DNA of 42,098 nucleotides from contig NZ_PSWS01000068.1 of the NCBI RefSeq assembly GCF_002932875.1, positions 1 through 42,098 of the forward strand, given 5' to 3'. Positions 16,231 through 22,960 of this stretch are shown here, one piece after another. The notes under the pieces are model-generated. The model made no database searches. It had not been told where the DNA came from and saw only the letters and a program-made list of their open reading frames with translations. Each line of letters begins with the position of its first letter. The stretch's first letter is position 1. The stretch is from Rathayibacter tritici. Its GTDB lineage: Bacteria; Actinomycetota; Actinomycetes; Actinomycetales; Microbacteriaceae. The translations under genes and the position numbers were made by a program.

Positions 16231-17080
16231 CATGACGGGGCGCGTCGTCGTCCTCACCGGTGCAAGCTCCGGCATCGGCCGGGTCGCGGCAGGGGCTCTG
16301 GCCTCAGCCGGCGCCCGGGTGGCGGTGGTCGGTCGCAATCCCGAGCGCACCCGCGCGGTCGCCACCGAGGTGGGCGGTGATCCCTTCCTCGCCGACTTCG
16401 ACCGGCTCGACGACGTCCGCGCGCTGGCCGACGGGATACTCGACCGGTACGAGCGGATCGATGTGCTCGCGAACAATGCCGGCGGACTCGTCTCGCGCCG
16501 CGCCGAGACGGTCGATGGCCACGAGCGCACGGTCCAGAGCAACCATCTGGCGCCCTTCCTGCTCACTCGCTTGCTGCTCCCGCGAATGATCGAGACCTCG
16601 CGGGAGCGTGCGGGCGTGCGGATCGTGTCGACAGCGAGCCTGGCGAACCGCTTCGGCCGGCTGAAGCTCGACGACCTCGACAACCGTCGCGGCCCGTGGT
16701 TCGGCGGCTGGCGCGCCTACGGCACGTCGAAGCTGGTGACGATCCTGTTCATCCGGGAGCTGGCGGAGCGCCTGCTGACGACGTCGGTCGACGCGTACTC
16801 GTTTCACCCGGGCGTCGTCTCGACGGGGTTCGGCGCTGACAGCACGATGATGAAGCTGATGACCAGTCTCTCCGTCGGCTCCTTCGGCATCTCCGCCGAG
16901 GCGGGTGCGGTGCCCCTGATCACTCTCGCCTCCGAGCCCGACGTCGGCGCCGCCAGCGGCACCTACTTCGACCAGCTCACCCCTCACGGCTCCCTGAACC
17001 CTCAGGCCCGCGATCGCGCCCTCGCTCACGACCTGTGGACCCTCTCCAGCCGCCTGGTCGGTGTCTCCCCCACCCTTTAA
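16220..17080 (+). CDS. Short-chain dehydrogenase/reductase (SDR) family oxidoreductase
   Basis: A 286-aa cytosolic NAD(P)-dependent oxidoreductase with a Rossmann fold. The signatures are VVLTGASSGIGRVAAGALASAGARVAVVGRN (cofactor, TGxxxGIG), LANNAGG (NNAG), IVSTAS (catalytic Ser) and YGTSK (YxxxK). The overall pattern, including the FHPGVVSTGFG loop and a long C-terminus, resembles the retinol dehydrogenase/WWOX-like SDR group. The GTG at 16220 is chosen because GGCGGG lies seven bases upstream; an ATG at 16232 four codons later is equally possible. It is the last gene of the overlapping cluster that starts at 13169. Confidence 0.9.
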   Translation: MVTDMTGRVVVLTGASSGIGRVAAGALASAGARVAVVGRNPERTRAVATEVGGDPFLADFDRLDDVRALADGILDRYERIDVLANNAGGLVSRRAETVDGHERTVQSNHLAPFLLTRLLLPRMIETSRERAGVRIVSTASLANRFGRLKLDDLDNRRGPWFGGWRAYGTSKLVTILFIRELAERLLTTSVDAYSFHPGVVSTGFGADSTMMKLMTSLSVGSFGISAEAGAVPLITLASEPDVGAASGTYFDQLTPHGSLNPQARDRALAHDLWTLSSRLVGVSPTL

Positions 17081-17181
17081 CTTCCCCGCGCCACCGCGCA
17101 CCCGTGTCCAAGGACCTGGCCCTCCGCACGGCCTACTCGACCGCATGATCCCCCCGACCCGGTCGCGCCCCTGGCGCGCCG

Positions 17182-17387
17182 CCCCTCCCTCCGAGACCCC
17201 GGAGCGCCGCAGGGCGCCGTTCTGCAAGGCGGAGAAGGAAGCGATACCGGCGGCGCCCGCCGACAACCCCTCCCTCCGAGACCCCGGAGCGCCGCAGGGC
17301 GCCGTTCTGCAAGGCGGAGAAGGAAGCGATACCGGCGGTATCGCGCCCGCCGACAACGCCGCAGAACGGCGCCCTGCGGCGCTCCGG
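17182..17387. repeat. Compound direct/inverted repeat element
   Basis: Two direct copies of a 72-base unit lie at 17182-17253 and 17267-17338 with an 85-base period. They differ downstream by a five-base insertion (TATCG) in copy 2. Within each copy a 27-base arm (17199-17225 and 17284-17310) is perfectly complementary to 17361-17387, so either copy can pair with the same right arm. Copy 2 also carries an inner hairpin (GCGATAC-CGGCG-GTATCGC, 17326-17344) that is broken in copy 1. It fills the 311-base gap between the convergent SDR and siderophore-interacting protein genes. It could be a bidirectional terminator or a duplicated dispersed palindromic element. No protein is encoded, because the unit changes frame between copies. 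Confidence 0.9.
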
Positions 17388-17391
17388 CTGT

Positions 17392-18333
17392 TTAGGATTC
17401 GGGGCGGCCGAGGCGCCAATAACCCATAAACGCCACCCGCTTCCGGTCGACTCCGAGTTCGGTGACCAGGCAGCGACGGATGAGCTTGACCGCGCCCGCT
17501 TCGCCGGCGATCCAGGCGTACAGACCCGGGTCGCTGCTCTCTTCGGGGACTTCCCAGAGGATCTCGTGGTCGACGTCGATGTCGCTGACGTCGACTCCGC
17601 GGTGGTGGGCGGTGAGGAAGCGGGTCGCCCAGGTGCGGACGGCGTCGCCGAGCGCTGCGCCGGGGGCCTCTGCCTCCGGGCGGATGATCCACGTCACGCG
17701 CATGCCGGCGGGGTGGTGGAGCGGGAGTCGGTCGAGTGCTGTGGGAACTTCGAGGAAAGCGGCTCCGGTGGCGTCGTCGTCGAGGCTCTCGAGGATCGCG
17801 GCGATGGCGGGGACGGCTGTCTCGTCTCCGGCCAGTAGGAGGGAGGTGGCGGCACCGGGGTGGAATTCGACTCCTCCGCCGGGCAGGTCGGAGCGGCTGT
17901 CGGGCGCGATAATAACGATCTGGTCGCCGGCGCGGGCGGATTCCACCCAGGCCGAGGCGGGTCCGGTGTCGCCGTGCGCGGCGAAGTCAACGTCGACCTC
18001 GGCGAGGTCGGGGCGGACGGCACGGATCGTGTAGGTGCGGAGTGGGTTCCTGAGCTCGTCGGGGAGGGAACGCCAGCGGCCGTACCAGTCGGGGTCGAGC
18101 CTGTCGGGTCCGTCCGGGTCCGAGACGGAGGCGAGGAAGGCGGGGGCGTCGGATGCGGCGGTGGGGACGACAAGCTTGATCCGCTGGTCGGGGCCGGTGC
18201 AGCCGACCCGGTCGAGGTCGGCTCCGGTGAGGGTCACTCTGATGAAGTGCGGGGCGATCCGGGTCGCCGCGGCGACGGTCGCGAGGTACGGCCGGTAGGC
18301 CGGGCGGGTGGGGGCTGCGGTCGTCGGAGGCAC
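17392..18333 (-). CDS. Siderophore-interacting protein (FAD-binding ferric-siderophore reductase family)
   Basis: A 313-aa two-domain flavoprotein predicted to release iron from ferric siderophores in the cytosol. The N-terminal FAD-binding barrel (about residues 10-145) contains PHFIRVTLTGADL, the flavin-binding RTYTIR and FAAHGDTGPASAWVESARAGDQI. The C-terminal NAD(P)-binding SIP domain contains LLLAGDETAVPAIAAILESL, ending YAWIAGEAGAVKLIRRCLVTELGVDRKRVAFMGYWRLG. These are standard SIP/ViuB-family motifs and the length is normal. The GTG start at 18333 lies 17 bases from an iron-box match, implying repression by a DtxR/IdeR-type regulator when iron is sufficient. It converges on the SDR gene across the compound repeat. 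Confidence 0.92.
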   Translation of the reverse strand: MPPTTAAPTRPAYRPYLATVAAATRIAPHFIRVTLTGADLDRVGCTGPDQRIKLVVPTAASDAPAFLASVSDPDGPDRLDPDWYGRWRSLPDELRNPLRTYTIRAVRPDLAEVDVDFAAHGDTGPASAWVESARAGDQIVIIAPDSRSDLPGGGVEFHPGAATSLLLAGDETAVPAIAAILESLDDDATGAAFLEVPTALDRLPLHHPAGMRVTWIIRPEAEAPGAALGDAVRTWATRFLTAHHRGVDVSDIDVDHEILWEVPEESSDPGLYAWIAGEAGAVKLIRRCLVTELGVDRKRVAFMGYWRLGRPES

Positions 18334-18350
18334 CGCCTCAGTCTCGCACA

Positions 18351-18369
18351 GAAGGTAAGCCTTGCCTCA
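18351..18369. promoter_or_regulatory. DtxR/IdeR-type iron box 1
   Basis: Read on the minus strand this is TGAGGCAAGGCTTACCTTC, matching 13 of 19 positions of the classical iron-box consensus TTAGGTTAGGCTAACCTAA, including AGG, AGGCT and ACCT. It lies 17 bases upstream of the full-length siderophore-interacting protein start, and only 27 bases after the stop of the shorter SIP gene. Confidence 0.75.
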
Positions 18370-18396
18370 CCCAGGAACGGACCCGGCGATTGATGA

Positions 18397-18843
18397 TCAC
18401 TGTCTGGCGTGCTCGGAGGAGGACTGCAGGCGCGCCTCAACGTCGGTCGCGAGCTGGGTGAGGACCGGGCCGTTCCCGCCGATCCAGGCGCAGAAGTCGT
18501 GCCGGTCGTCGGCCCAGGGGTAGTCGCCGTCGATGACCGACATCTCGCCGACCCACGCCCGCACCGCGCGGTCGAGTGCGACTCCGCGGCGACAGCGCTC
18601 ACCCGTGCCGGGGGCGCCCGAGCGCTCGGAGCGGCCGAGCCAGGTCACGCAGACCCGACCGGGGGCCGAGAGCGGTGGCAGCCCGCGTGCATCATCGACC
18701 TCCACGAAGACCTGGCCGCGGGCGGTGGCAGGGAGCGTATCGAGAATTCTCTGAATCCACGGCACGACGGTCTCGTCACCCGCGATCAGGAACTGCTTCA
18801 CGTCGACCGGCGCGGAGCCGTCGCGGTCCTCGAACATGCACAT
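18397..18843 (-). CDS. SIP-domain-only siderophore-interacting protein
   Basis: A 148-aa protein consisting only of the C-terminal NAD(P)-binding SIP domain: FLIAGDETVVPWIQRILDTLPATARGQVFVEV, then CVTWLGRSER and the closing DFCAWIGGNGPVLTQLATDVEARL. The FAD-binding barrel is absent and no remnant of it lies upstream, because an iron box sits there instead. Such standalone SIP-domain proteins exist in Actinobacteria; whether this one is active with a partner or regulatory is unknown. The ATG at 18843 is chosen. A TTG at 18852 and an ATG at 18837 are also in frame, and the spacing to the iron box suggests a very short leader. It is transcribed in the same direction as the full-length SIP gene, and each has its own iron box. 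Confidence 0.75.
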   Translation of the reverse strand: MCMFEDRDGSAPVDVKQFLIAGDETVVPWIQRILDTLPATARGQVFVEVDDARGLPPLSAPGRVCVTWLGRSERSGAPGTGERCRRGVALDRAVRAWVGEMSVIDGDYPWADDRHDFCAWIGGNGPVLTQLATDVEARLQSSSEHARQ

Positions 18844-18854
18844 CGCCGTCAAGT

Positions 18855-18873
18855 ATAGGCAAGGCTTACCTCA
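18855..18873. promoter_or_regulatory. DtxR/IdeR-type iron box 2
   Basis: The plus-strand sequence ATAGGCAAGGCTTACCTCA matches 14 of 19 positions of TTAGGTTAGGCTAACCTAA. It shares a 13-base core (GGCAAGGCTTACC) with iron box 1. It ends a few bases from the start of the SIP-domain-only gene, so it probably overlaps that gene's promoter. Confidence 0.8.
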
Positions 18874-18922
18874 GCGACCAGAGCTGGATCCTGACCATCC
18901 GTCGGGAGCGGGAACTGCCGCG

Positions 18923-20347
18923 TCACCACTGCGGCGGGTGCCGCCGCTGCCAGCGCGCCTGCCGCTCAAGCTGCGCGCCGATCGCGAGCAGCGTCGACTC
19001 GCCGCCCGGCCGCCCGATCAGCTGGATTCCCAGTGGCAGCCCCTCCTCCGTCGCGCTCAGCGGCAGCGTGATCGCAGGGAGACCGCTCACATTCACGAAC
19101 GACGTGTACGGCGTGTAGAGGCACTGCTGCTCGAAGTTGCGCTTGGGGTCCTCGAGGTCGTACCAGCCGACGGGGCGCGGGGTCATCGCCATCGACGGAG
19201 TCAGGACGGCATCGAACCCCGAGAACGCGGCGATCACCGCGCGCTCGTAGCCCGAGAGCCAGGAGGCGGCCTCGACGATGTCACGGGCGGAGCGGCGCCG
19301 CCCCTCCTCCACCAGCCAGCGGGTCAACGGCTCCAGGAGATCGAGGTCAGCACCCTCGACAGGCAGGGTCGCGGCTCCGCTCTGCCACAGCATCCGGAAG
19401 GCGGCCGGGTACTCGGCGCTCGGAGGCAGCGACGCCTCCTCGAGCCCGTGGCCGAGGGCGGCCAGCGCGGCGATCCCCTCGTCCAGAGCCGCGCGCGCCT
19501 CCGGGGCCAGGCGGATCTCGTAGGCGTCGTCCCACGGCGAATCGGTCAGCACGCCGATTTGGAAGCGGCCCTCCCCGCGCACCGCGGCGCCGAGGAAGGA
19601 GCCCTCGCCGTCCCCGGGAGCGCTGAGCGACCAGCGCTGCGGGAGGCGGCCGTTCTGCCGCTCCAGCATCCCCTCCAGCAGGAGGCCCGCGTCGGCGACG
19701 GAGCGAGTGATCGGCCCGGCGACGCTCAGACCGCCGACCCCGCCGATCCCCGAGAGCGCGGCGACGCGGCCCCGGGAGGGCTTCAGGCCCACGAGGCCGC
19801 ACGCCGCGGCGGGAATGCGGATCGACCCGCCGCCGTCCGAGGCCGGAGCGAACGGGAGCAGCCCCGCCGCGACGGCGACCGCCGCGCCTCCGCTGGATCC
19901 GCCGGCACCCAGCCGCGTGTCCCACGGCGTGACGGCGGGCGGCCCGATCCGCGTCTCGGTGTAGGCAGGCATCCCGAACTCGGGCGCCGCGGTCTTACCG
20001 AGGCTGACCGCTCCCGCCGCGTCGAGCACCTCGACGATCTCGTCGGAGACGGTGGGGACGTGGTGCTCACGCAGGCGGGATCCGAAGGCCGTCCGCACTC
20101 CCGCGCGCCGCCAGAGGTCCTTATCGCCACTCGGGAGTCCCCAGAGCGGAGCCGTGCCGGGCGATGAGCCGAGCGCCGCGGCTCGCTCCCGGGCCCGGTC
20201 GGCGGTCACCGTGGCGAAAGCGCCGAGCTCGCCGTTCCAGCGCTCGATGCGGCCGAGATAGTGTTCGGCAAGCTCGACGGGAGTGATCTCGCCGCGCTGA
20301 AGCCAGTCCCACTGCTCCTGGGCGCTGAGGTGGTGGAGTTCGACCAT
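18923..20347 (-). CDS. Amidase (amidase signature family)
   Basis: A 474-aa amidase-signature hydrolase. The Ser-cisSer-Lys triad is visible as GLPSGDKDLW (Lys), GAGGSSGGAAVAVAAGL (cis-Ser) and DGGGSIRIPAAACGLVGLKPSRGRV (nucleophile Ser in GGSIRIPA). The C-terminal region YTPYTSFVNVSGLPAITLPL and GLPLGIQLIGRPGGE is typical of the family. No GatB or GatC gene is adjacent, and the sequence resembles catabolic amidases rather than GatA. The ATG at 20347 directly follows a weak purine-rich region. It lies downstream of the hexapeptide-repeat gene on the same strand, separated by 52 bases. Confidence 0.93.
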   Translation of the reverse strand: MVELHHLSAQEQWDWLQRGEITPVELAEHYLGRIERWNGELGAFATVTADRARERAAALGSSPGTAPLWGLPSGDKDLWRRAGVRTAFGSRLREHHVPTVSDEIVEVLDAAGAVSLGKTAAPEFGMPAYTETRIGPPAVTPWDTRLGAGGSSGGAAVAVAAGLLPFAPASDGGGSIRIPAAACGLVGLKPSRGRVAALSGIGGVGGLSVAGPITRSVADAGLLLEGMLERQNGRLPQRWSLSAPGDGEGSFLGAAVRGEGRFQIGVLTDSPWDDAYEIRLAPEARAALDEGIAALAALGHGLEEASLPPSAEYPAAFRMLWQSGAATLPVEGADLDLLEPLTRWLVEEGRRRSARDIVEAASWLSGYERAVIAAFSGFDAVLTPSMAMTPRPVGWYDLEDPKRNFEQQCLYTPYTSFVNVSGLPAITLPLSATEEGLPLGIQLIGRPGGESTLLAIGAQLERQARWQRRHPPQW

Positions 20348-20399
20348 GGAACGACCCTATTCCGCCGCTCCGGGGAGCCAGCGGAAGAGGGTCGTGGGG

Positions 20400-20807
20400 T
20401 CAGGCCGCGCGGCTGCCGCTCTCGCGCGCCTCCTCGAGGCCCTTGCGGGCGCCGTCGGGCACCACGGTGTCGCGATCCACGCGGGCGCCGGTCGCGATCA
20501 CGGCCGAGCGTCCGATCCGGGAGTAGCTCCCGATCCGCGCCCCGGGTCCGATGATCGCCTCGGGTCCGACGTGCACGTTCGCACCGATGAAGGCGCTGTG
20601 CCCGATCATTGCGTCGCGGTCGACCCAGCTGCCTGCACCGATCCAGGCGCGCTCGCCCACGGTCGCACCGGGTTCCACGTAGGCGCCGGTCTCCACGTAC
20701 GCGGTCGCCGAGACGCGCGAGCCGGGAGCGACCATGCCGCGTCCGTTCGCGTGGCGGCGGTAGACAATCTCCTCGTCGCTGCCGCGCCCCCCTCGACCCT
20801 TGTTCAT
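20400..20807 (-). CDS. Hexapeptide-repeat (left-handed beta-helix) protein
   Basis: A 135-aa protein. After a Gly/Arg-rich N-terminus (MNKGRGGRGSDEEIVYRRHANGRG) it consists of about eight hexapeptide turns with the [IV]G.[GA] pattern: VAPGSRVSATAYVETGAYVEPGATVGERAWIGAGSWVDRDAMIGHSAFIGANVHVGPEAIIGPGARIG. This is a trimeric beta-helix as in acyl/acetyltransferases and gamma-carbonic anhydrases; no catalytic His can be assigned securely. The C-terminus is a charged helix. The ATG at 20807 has AGGAACAGGG before it; an ATG at 20822 would add five residues. Confidence 0.75.
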   Translation of the reverse strand: MNKGRGGRGSDEEIVYRRHANGRGMVAPGSRVSATAYVETGAYVEPGATVGERAWIGAGSWVDRDAMIGHSAFIGANVHVGPEAIIGPGARIGSYSRIGRSAVIATGARVDRDTVVPDGARKGLEEARESGSRAA

Positions 20808-20851
20808 CCCTGTTCCTGCCATCTGCCTTCGGCCCCTCCGAGCTGTTCGGT

Positions 20852-20874
20852 GGACGGGGCGCCGAGCCCCGTCC
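20852..20874. terminator. Strong GC hairpin between two minus-strand genes
   Basis: A perfect 9-bp stem (GGACGGGGC with GCCCCGTCC) surrounds a five-base loop. It lies downstream of the 21011-21322 gene and 45 bases before the hexapeptide gene start, with no T-tract. It is most likely a terminator for the upstream genes, or a structured leader. The rest of 20808-21010 shows no gene or clear promoter. Confidence 0.5.
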
Positions 20875-21010
20875 CGTCTTCGGGAGATAACAGCTGCGGG
20901 CATCGCCGCATTCCCCGTTCGGGGGGGGCGCTGGCATGCGGAGGAGCGCGGCCGGCGGCCGCAGCACGCTGCTGGCAACGAGACGGGCCGGCCCGAGCGT
21001 GCGCGAGGTG

Positions 21011-21322
21011 TCACTCCACCGCGTCGGCGACCGCCGTGACGACCGCGCGGAACCGCTCCGGCGCCTCCCGGATGCGCCGCCGCAGAAGCACTCCGGTGAG
21101 CGCCGACGAGGCCGCCCCCGCGGCCAGCTCGCACTCGACCCGCGACCCCTCCTCGTCGGCGAGCACCCGCCACTGCTCAACCCCGAGCACGGGGAGGCGG
21201 CGCTCGAGCCCGCTCCCCCGGCGCTCGTACGCGCCATCGACGGCGAGGACGTCGGCGAGCGCGGCGAGCACCGGCGCTGGCTCGGCATGGAGGACGGAGG
21301 CGAGGGCGAGGAGGCTGCGCAC
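21011..21322 (-). CDS. Hypothetical protein (103 aa) downstream of the GH1 homologue
   Basis: Family not recognised. The N-terminal helix (VRSLLALASVLHAEPAPVLAALADVL) is followed by alternating strands (GAYERRGSGLERRLPVLGVEQWRVLADEEGSRVECELAAG) and a C-terminal helix (SSALTGVLLRRRIREAPERFRAVVTAVADAVE). This could be a small START/SRPBCC-like or other alpha+beta fold, but I cannot assign it. The GTG at 21322 lies 25 bases after the stop of the GH1 homologue and has GC-rich third codon positions. The frame runs upstream into the GH1 gene, but only this part looks coding. It is probably co-transcribed with the GH1 homologue. Confidence 0.55.
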   Translation of the reverse strand: MRSLLALASVLHAEPAPVLAALADVLAVDGAYERRGSGLERRLPVLGVEQWRVLADEEGSRVECELAAGAASSALTGVLLRRRIREAPERFRAVVTAVADAVE

Positions 21323-21347
21323 GGCGGCAGTCTCGCACGCCCGGGCA

Positions 21348-22790
21348 TCACGACCGGGCGTCGAGGACCCGCCGCAGCCAGTCGAACGACGCCTTCGGGA
21401 CCCGGTCACGGCTGCGCGCGTCGACGGCGACGAGCCCGTGCGGCCGGCTGTACCCGTGCTGCCACTCGAACGCGTCGACCAGGGTCCACAGCTGCACGGC
21501 CTCCACCGGCAGTCCGTCGTGGACCGCCTCGGCCAGCGCCGCGAGGTGCGCACCCAGCCACCGGATCCGCTCCGTGTCGATGATCGCGCCCTCGCGGTCG
21601 GGCTCGTCCGGATAGCTCGCTCCCAGCGCGGTGACGACCAGCGGAGGGAGCGCCTCGCCGTGACGCTCGACGAGCGACCGCAGCACCGAGACCACTGCCC
21701 ACGGCGCGACCGGCGAGCCGTCGCCCGTGCGGTCCAGCTCGGGCCAGGGCGCCGTGTGGAACGGCAGGGCGGGCGCTGCGCCGACTCCGGTCGGCAGTGC
21801 CGGATCGCGGCCCGCCACGATCCGCTGCGGCGGCAACGGCGCGACCGCGTAGAAATCGAGGGGAGCCGAGATACGGGCGAGGTCGAGCGGGTCGGCCTGG
21901 GCGAGGGCGCCGAGGAACGGCGGCAGCTCCTCCGGCCCGATGGGATAGGCGCCGGTCAGGACGGCGCCGCCGACCAGGCGATTCCGCAGAACGTCCGCGA
22001 GAGCCGCGAACGCGCGGTCTCGGTCGTCGTCGGAGGCGGCCTCCACCCGCGCGAGCGCGTCGACGAGGCCGATCCGCCCCGTCACCTCCGCAGCCCGCAG
22101 CGCCTCGAGGGCCACGCCGTGCCCGAGCAGCTGGTGGTGCAGCGCAGGGAGGGCGCTGAACAGCCGGCCGGCACCCGGAGCCTGGCGCGTGAGCGCGTAG
22201 CCCTCGAGCATCACGGTCGAGGGCTGATCGAGGGTGATCCAGTCGGCGACCCGATCGCCGAACCGTCCGCCCAGCTCGAAGGCCAGGTCGCCGAAGCGGA
22301 ACGCGGTGTCGCGGTTCATCCAGCCGCCGCTGAGCGCCGAGGGAGTATCGCGGTGGTGCAGGGTGAGTGCGACCCGGATTCCCGCCCCGGCGAGCGCGTC
22401 GAGCAGGCGGTCGTAGAAGCCGAGCCCGCCGCGGTCGATGGGACCGCGTCCGTCGGGCTGCAGCCGCGGCCAGGAGACCGAGAGCCGCAGCTCGTCGACG
22501 CCGAGATCGACCAGCAGCGCGACATCCTCGCGCCAGCGCAGGAGGAAGTCGGTCGCGATCTCGGGAGTCGCCTCCTCGGCGATCGTCCCGCGCCGCAGGG
22601 CGAAGTCATCCCAGACCGAGCGGCCCCGACCACCGGTCTCGAGCGAGCCCTCCGTCTGGAAAGCGCTCTGCGCCACTCCGATCCGCAGACCCGGAGGCAG
22701 GAGCCGACCGAGTTCGCGCGGGTCGTCGAAGCGCACCGCCTCGGCGCGGACCTGCCGCCGATCGCGCCCGCGGGCCTCGTCTTCGCGCAT
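21348..22790 (-). CDS. Family 1 glycosidase homologue lacking both catalytic glutamates (probable pseudoenzyme)
   Basis: A 480-aa TIM-barrel protein that aligns with GH1 beta-glucosidases along its full length: AFQTEGS, SVWDDFA, LRLSVSWPRLQPDGRG, FYDRLLDALAGAGI, GGWMNRDTAFRFGDLA, LPALHHQLLGHG, PLDFYAV, and the C-terminal LWTLVDAFEWQHGYSRPHGLVAVD. At the acid/base site (TLNEP in active enzymes) it reads TLDQP, with Gln189. At the nucleophile (TENG) it reads TALG, with Ala388. The strand-3 motif YHWD is HHRD and the usual VNYY is VAPL. It should therefore not hydrolyse glycosides by the normal mechanism and may bind a sugar or regulate. The frame is intact with normal codon use, so it is maintained. 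The ATG at 22790 has GGAGGACAGTGGA just upstream. It is divergent from the Ig-like protein gene. Confidence 0.9.
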   Translation of the reverse strand: MREDEARGRDRRQVRAEAVRFDDPRELGRLLPPGLRIGVAQSAFQTEGSLETGGRGRSVWDDFALRRGTIAEEATPEIATDFLLRWREDVALLVDLGVDELRLSVSWPRLQPDGRGPIDRGGLGFYDRLLDALAGAGIRVALTLHHRDTPSALSGGWMNRDTAFRFGDLAFELGGRFGDRVADWITLDQPSTVMLEGYALTRQAPGAGRLFSALPALHHQLLGHGVALEALRAAEVTGRIGLVDALARVEAASDDDRDRAFAALADVLRNRLVGGAVLTGAYPIGPEELPPFLGALAQADPLDLARISAPLDFYAVAPLPPQRIVAGRDPALPTGVGAAPALPFHTAPWPELDRTGDGSPVAPWAVVSVLRSLVERHGEALPPLVVTALGASYPDEPDREGAIIDTERIRWLGAHLAALAEAVHDGLPVEAVQLWTLVDAFEWQHGYSRPHGLVAVDARSRDRVPKASFDWLRRVLDARS

Positions 22791-22807
22791 TCCACTGTCC
22801 TCCGGAT

Positions 22808-22843
22808 CTGGTCGCCGGGTATATTCTCGCGGAAGCGCTCTCC
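22808..22843 (-). promoter_or_regulatory. Candidate promoter and LacI-like operator of the GH1 homologue
   Basis: On the minus strand a GAATATACC segment (near 22818-22826) could be the -10 of the GH1-homologue gene. Just upstream, 22831-22843 (GGAAGCGCTCTCC on the plus strand) has the AGCGCT centre and flanks of LacI-family operators, near where a -35 would lie. No -35 matching the consensus is seen. LacI-type control is common for GH1 genes; here it is inference from a partial palindrome. Confidence 0.35.
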
Positions 22844-22867
22844 CCCGATTGCCCACACTCCCTCGTC

Positions 22868-22887
22868 CGGAGGAGAGGCCTCCTCCG
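22868..22887. promoter_or_regulatory. 8-bp perfect inverted repeat in divergent promoter region
   Basis: CGGAGGAG and CTCCTCCG are separated by four bases (AGGC). It lies between the divergent GH1-homologue and Ig-like protein genes, about 35 bases upstream of the latter's -35 box. It is a possible regulator-binding site or a terminator-like hairpin. Confidence 0.4.
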
Positions 22888-22922
22888 AATGATGTACATC
22901 AGGGAACAGTGGTGCGGCGAGC

Positions 22923-22951
22923 TTGACAGCGCCGTCCCGCCCCCGTGCAAT
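22923..22951 (+). promoter_or_regulatory. Sigma70-type promoter, probably producing a leaderless mRNA
   Basis: A perfect -35 (TTGACA, 22923-22928), a 17-base spacer and a -10 of TGCAAT (22946-22951, four of six consensus positions). Transcription would start near 22958-22961, at or next to the GTG at 22961. This supports that start codon and a leaderless transcript, which are common in Actinobacteria. Confidence 0.65.
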
Positions 22952-22960
22952 GGACGCATC

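Noticed and set aside
17061-17429. A possible 122-aa protein in the compound repeat
   Set aside because: The repeated unit is translated in different frames in its two copies, and the sequence is explained by the direct and inverted repeats.
20346-22892. 848-aa plus-strand frame opposite the hexapeptide, GH1-homologue and small genes
   Set aside because: It is a composition artefact antisense to clearly coding minus-strand genes; its translation has no recognisable domain.
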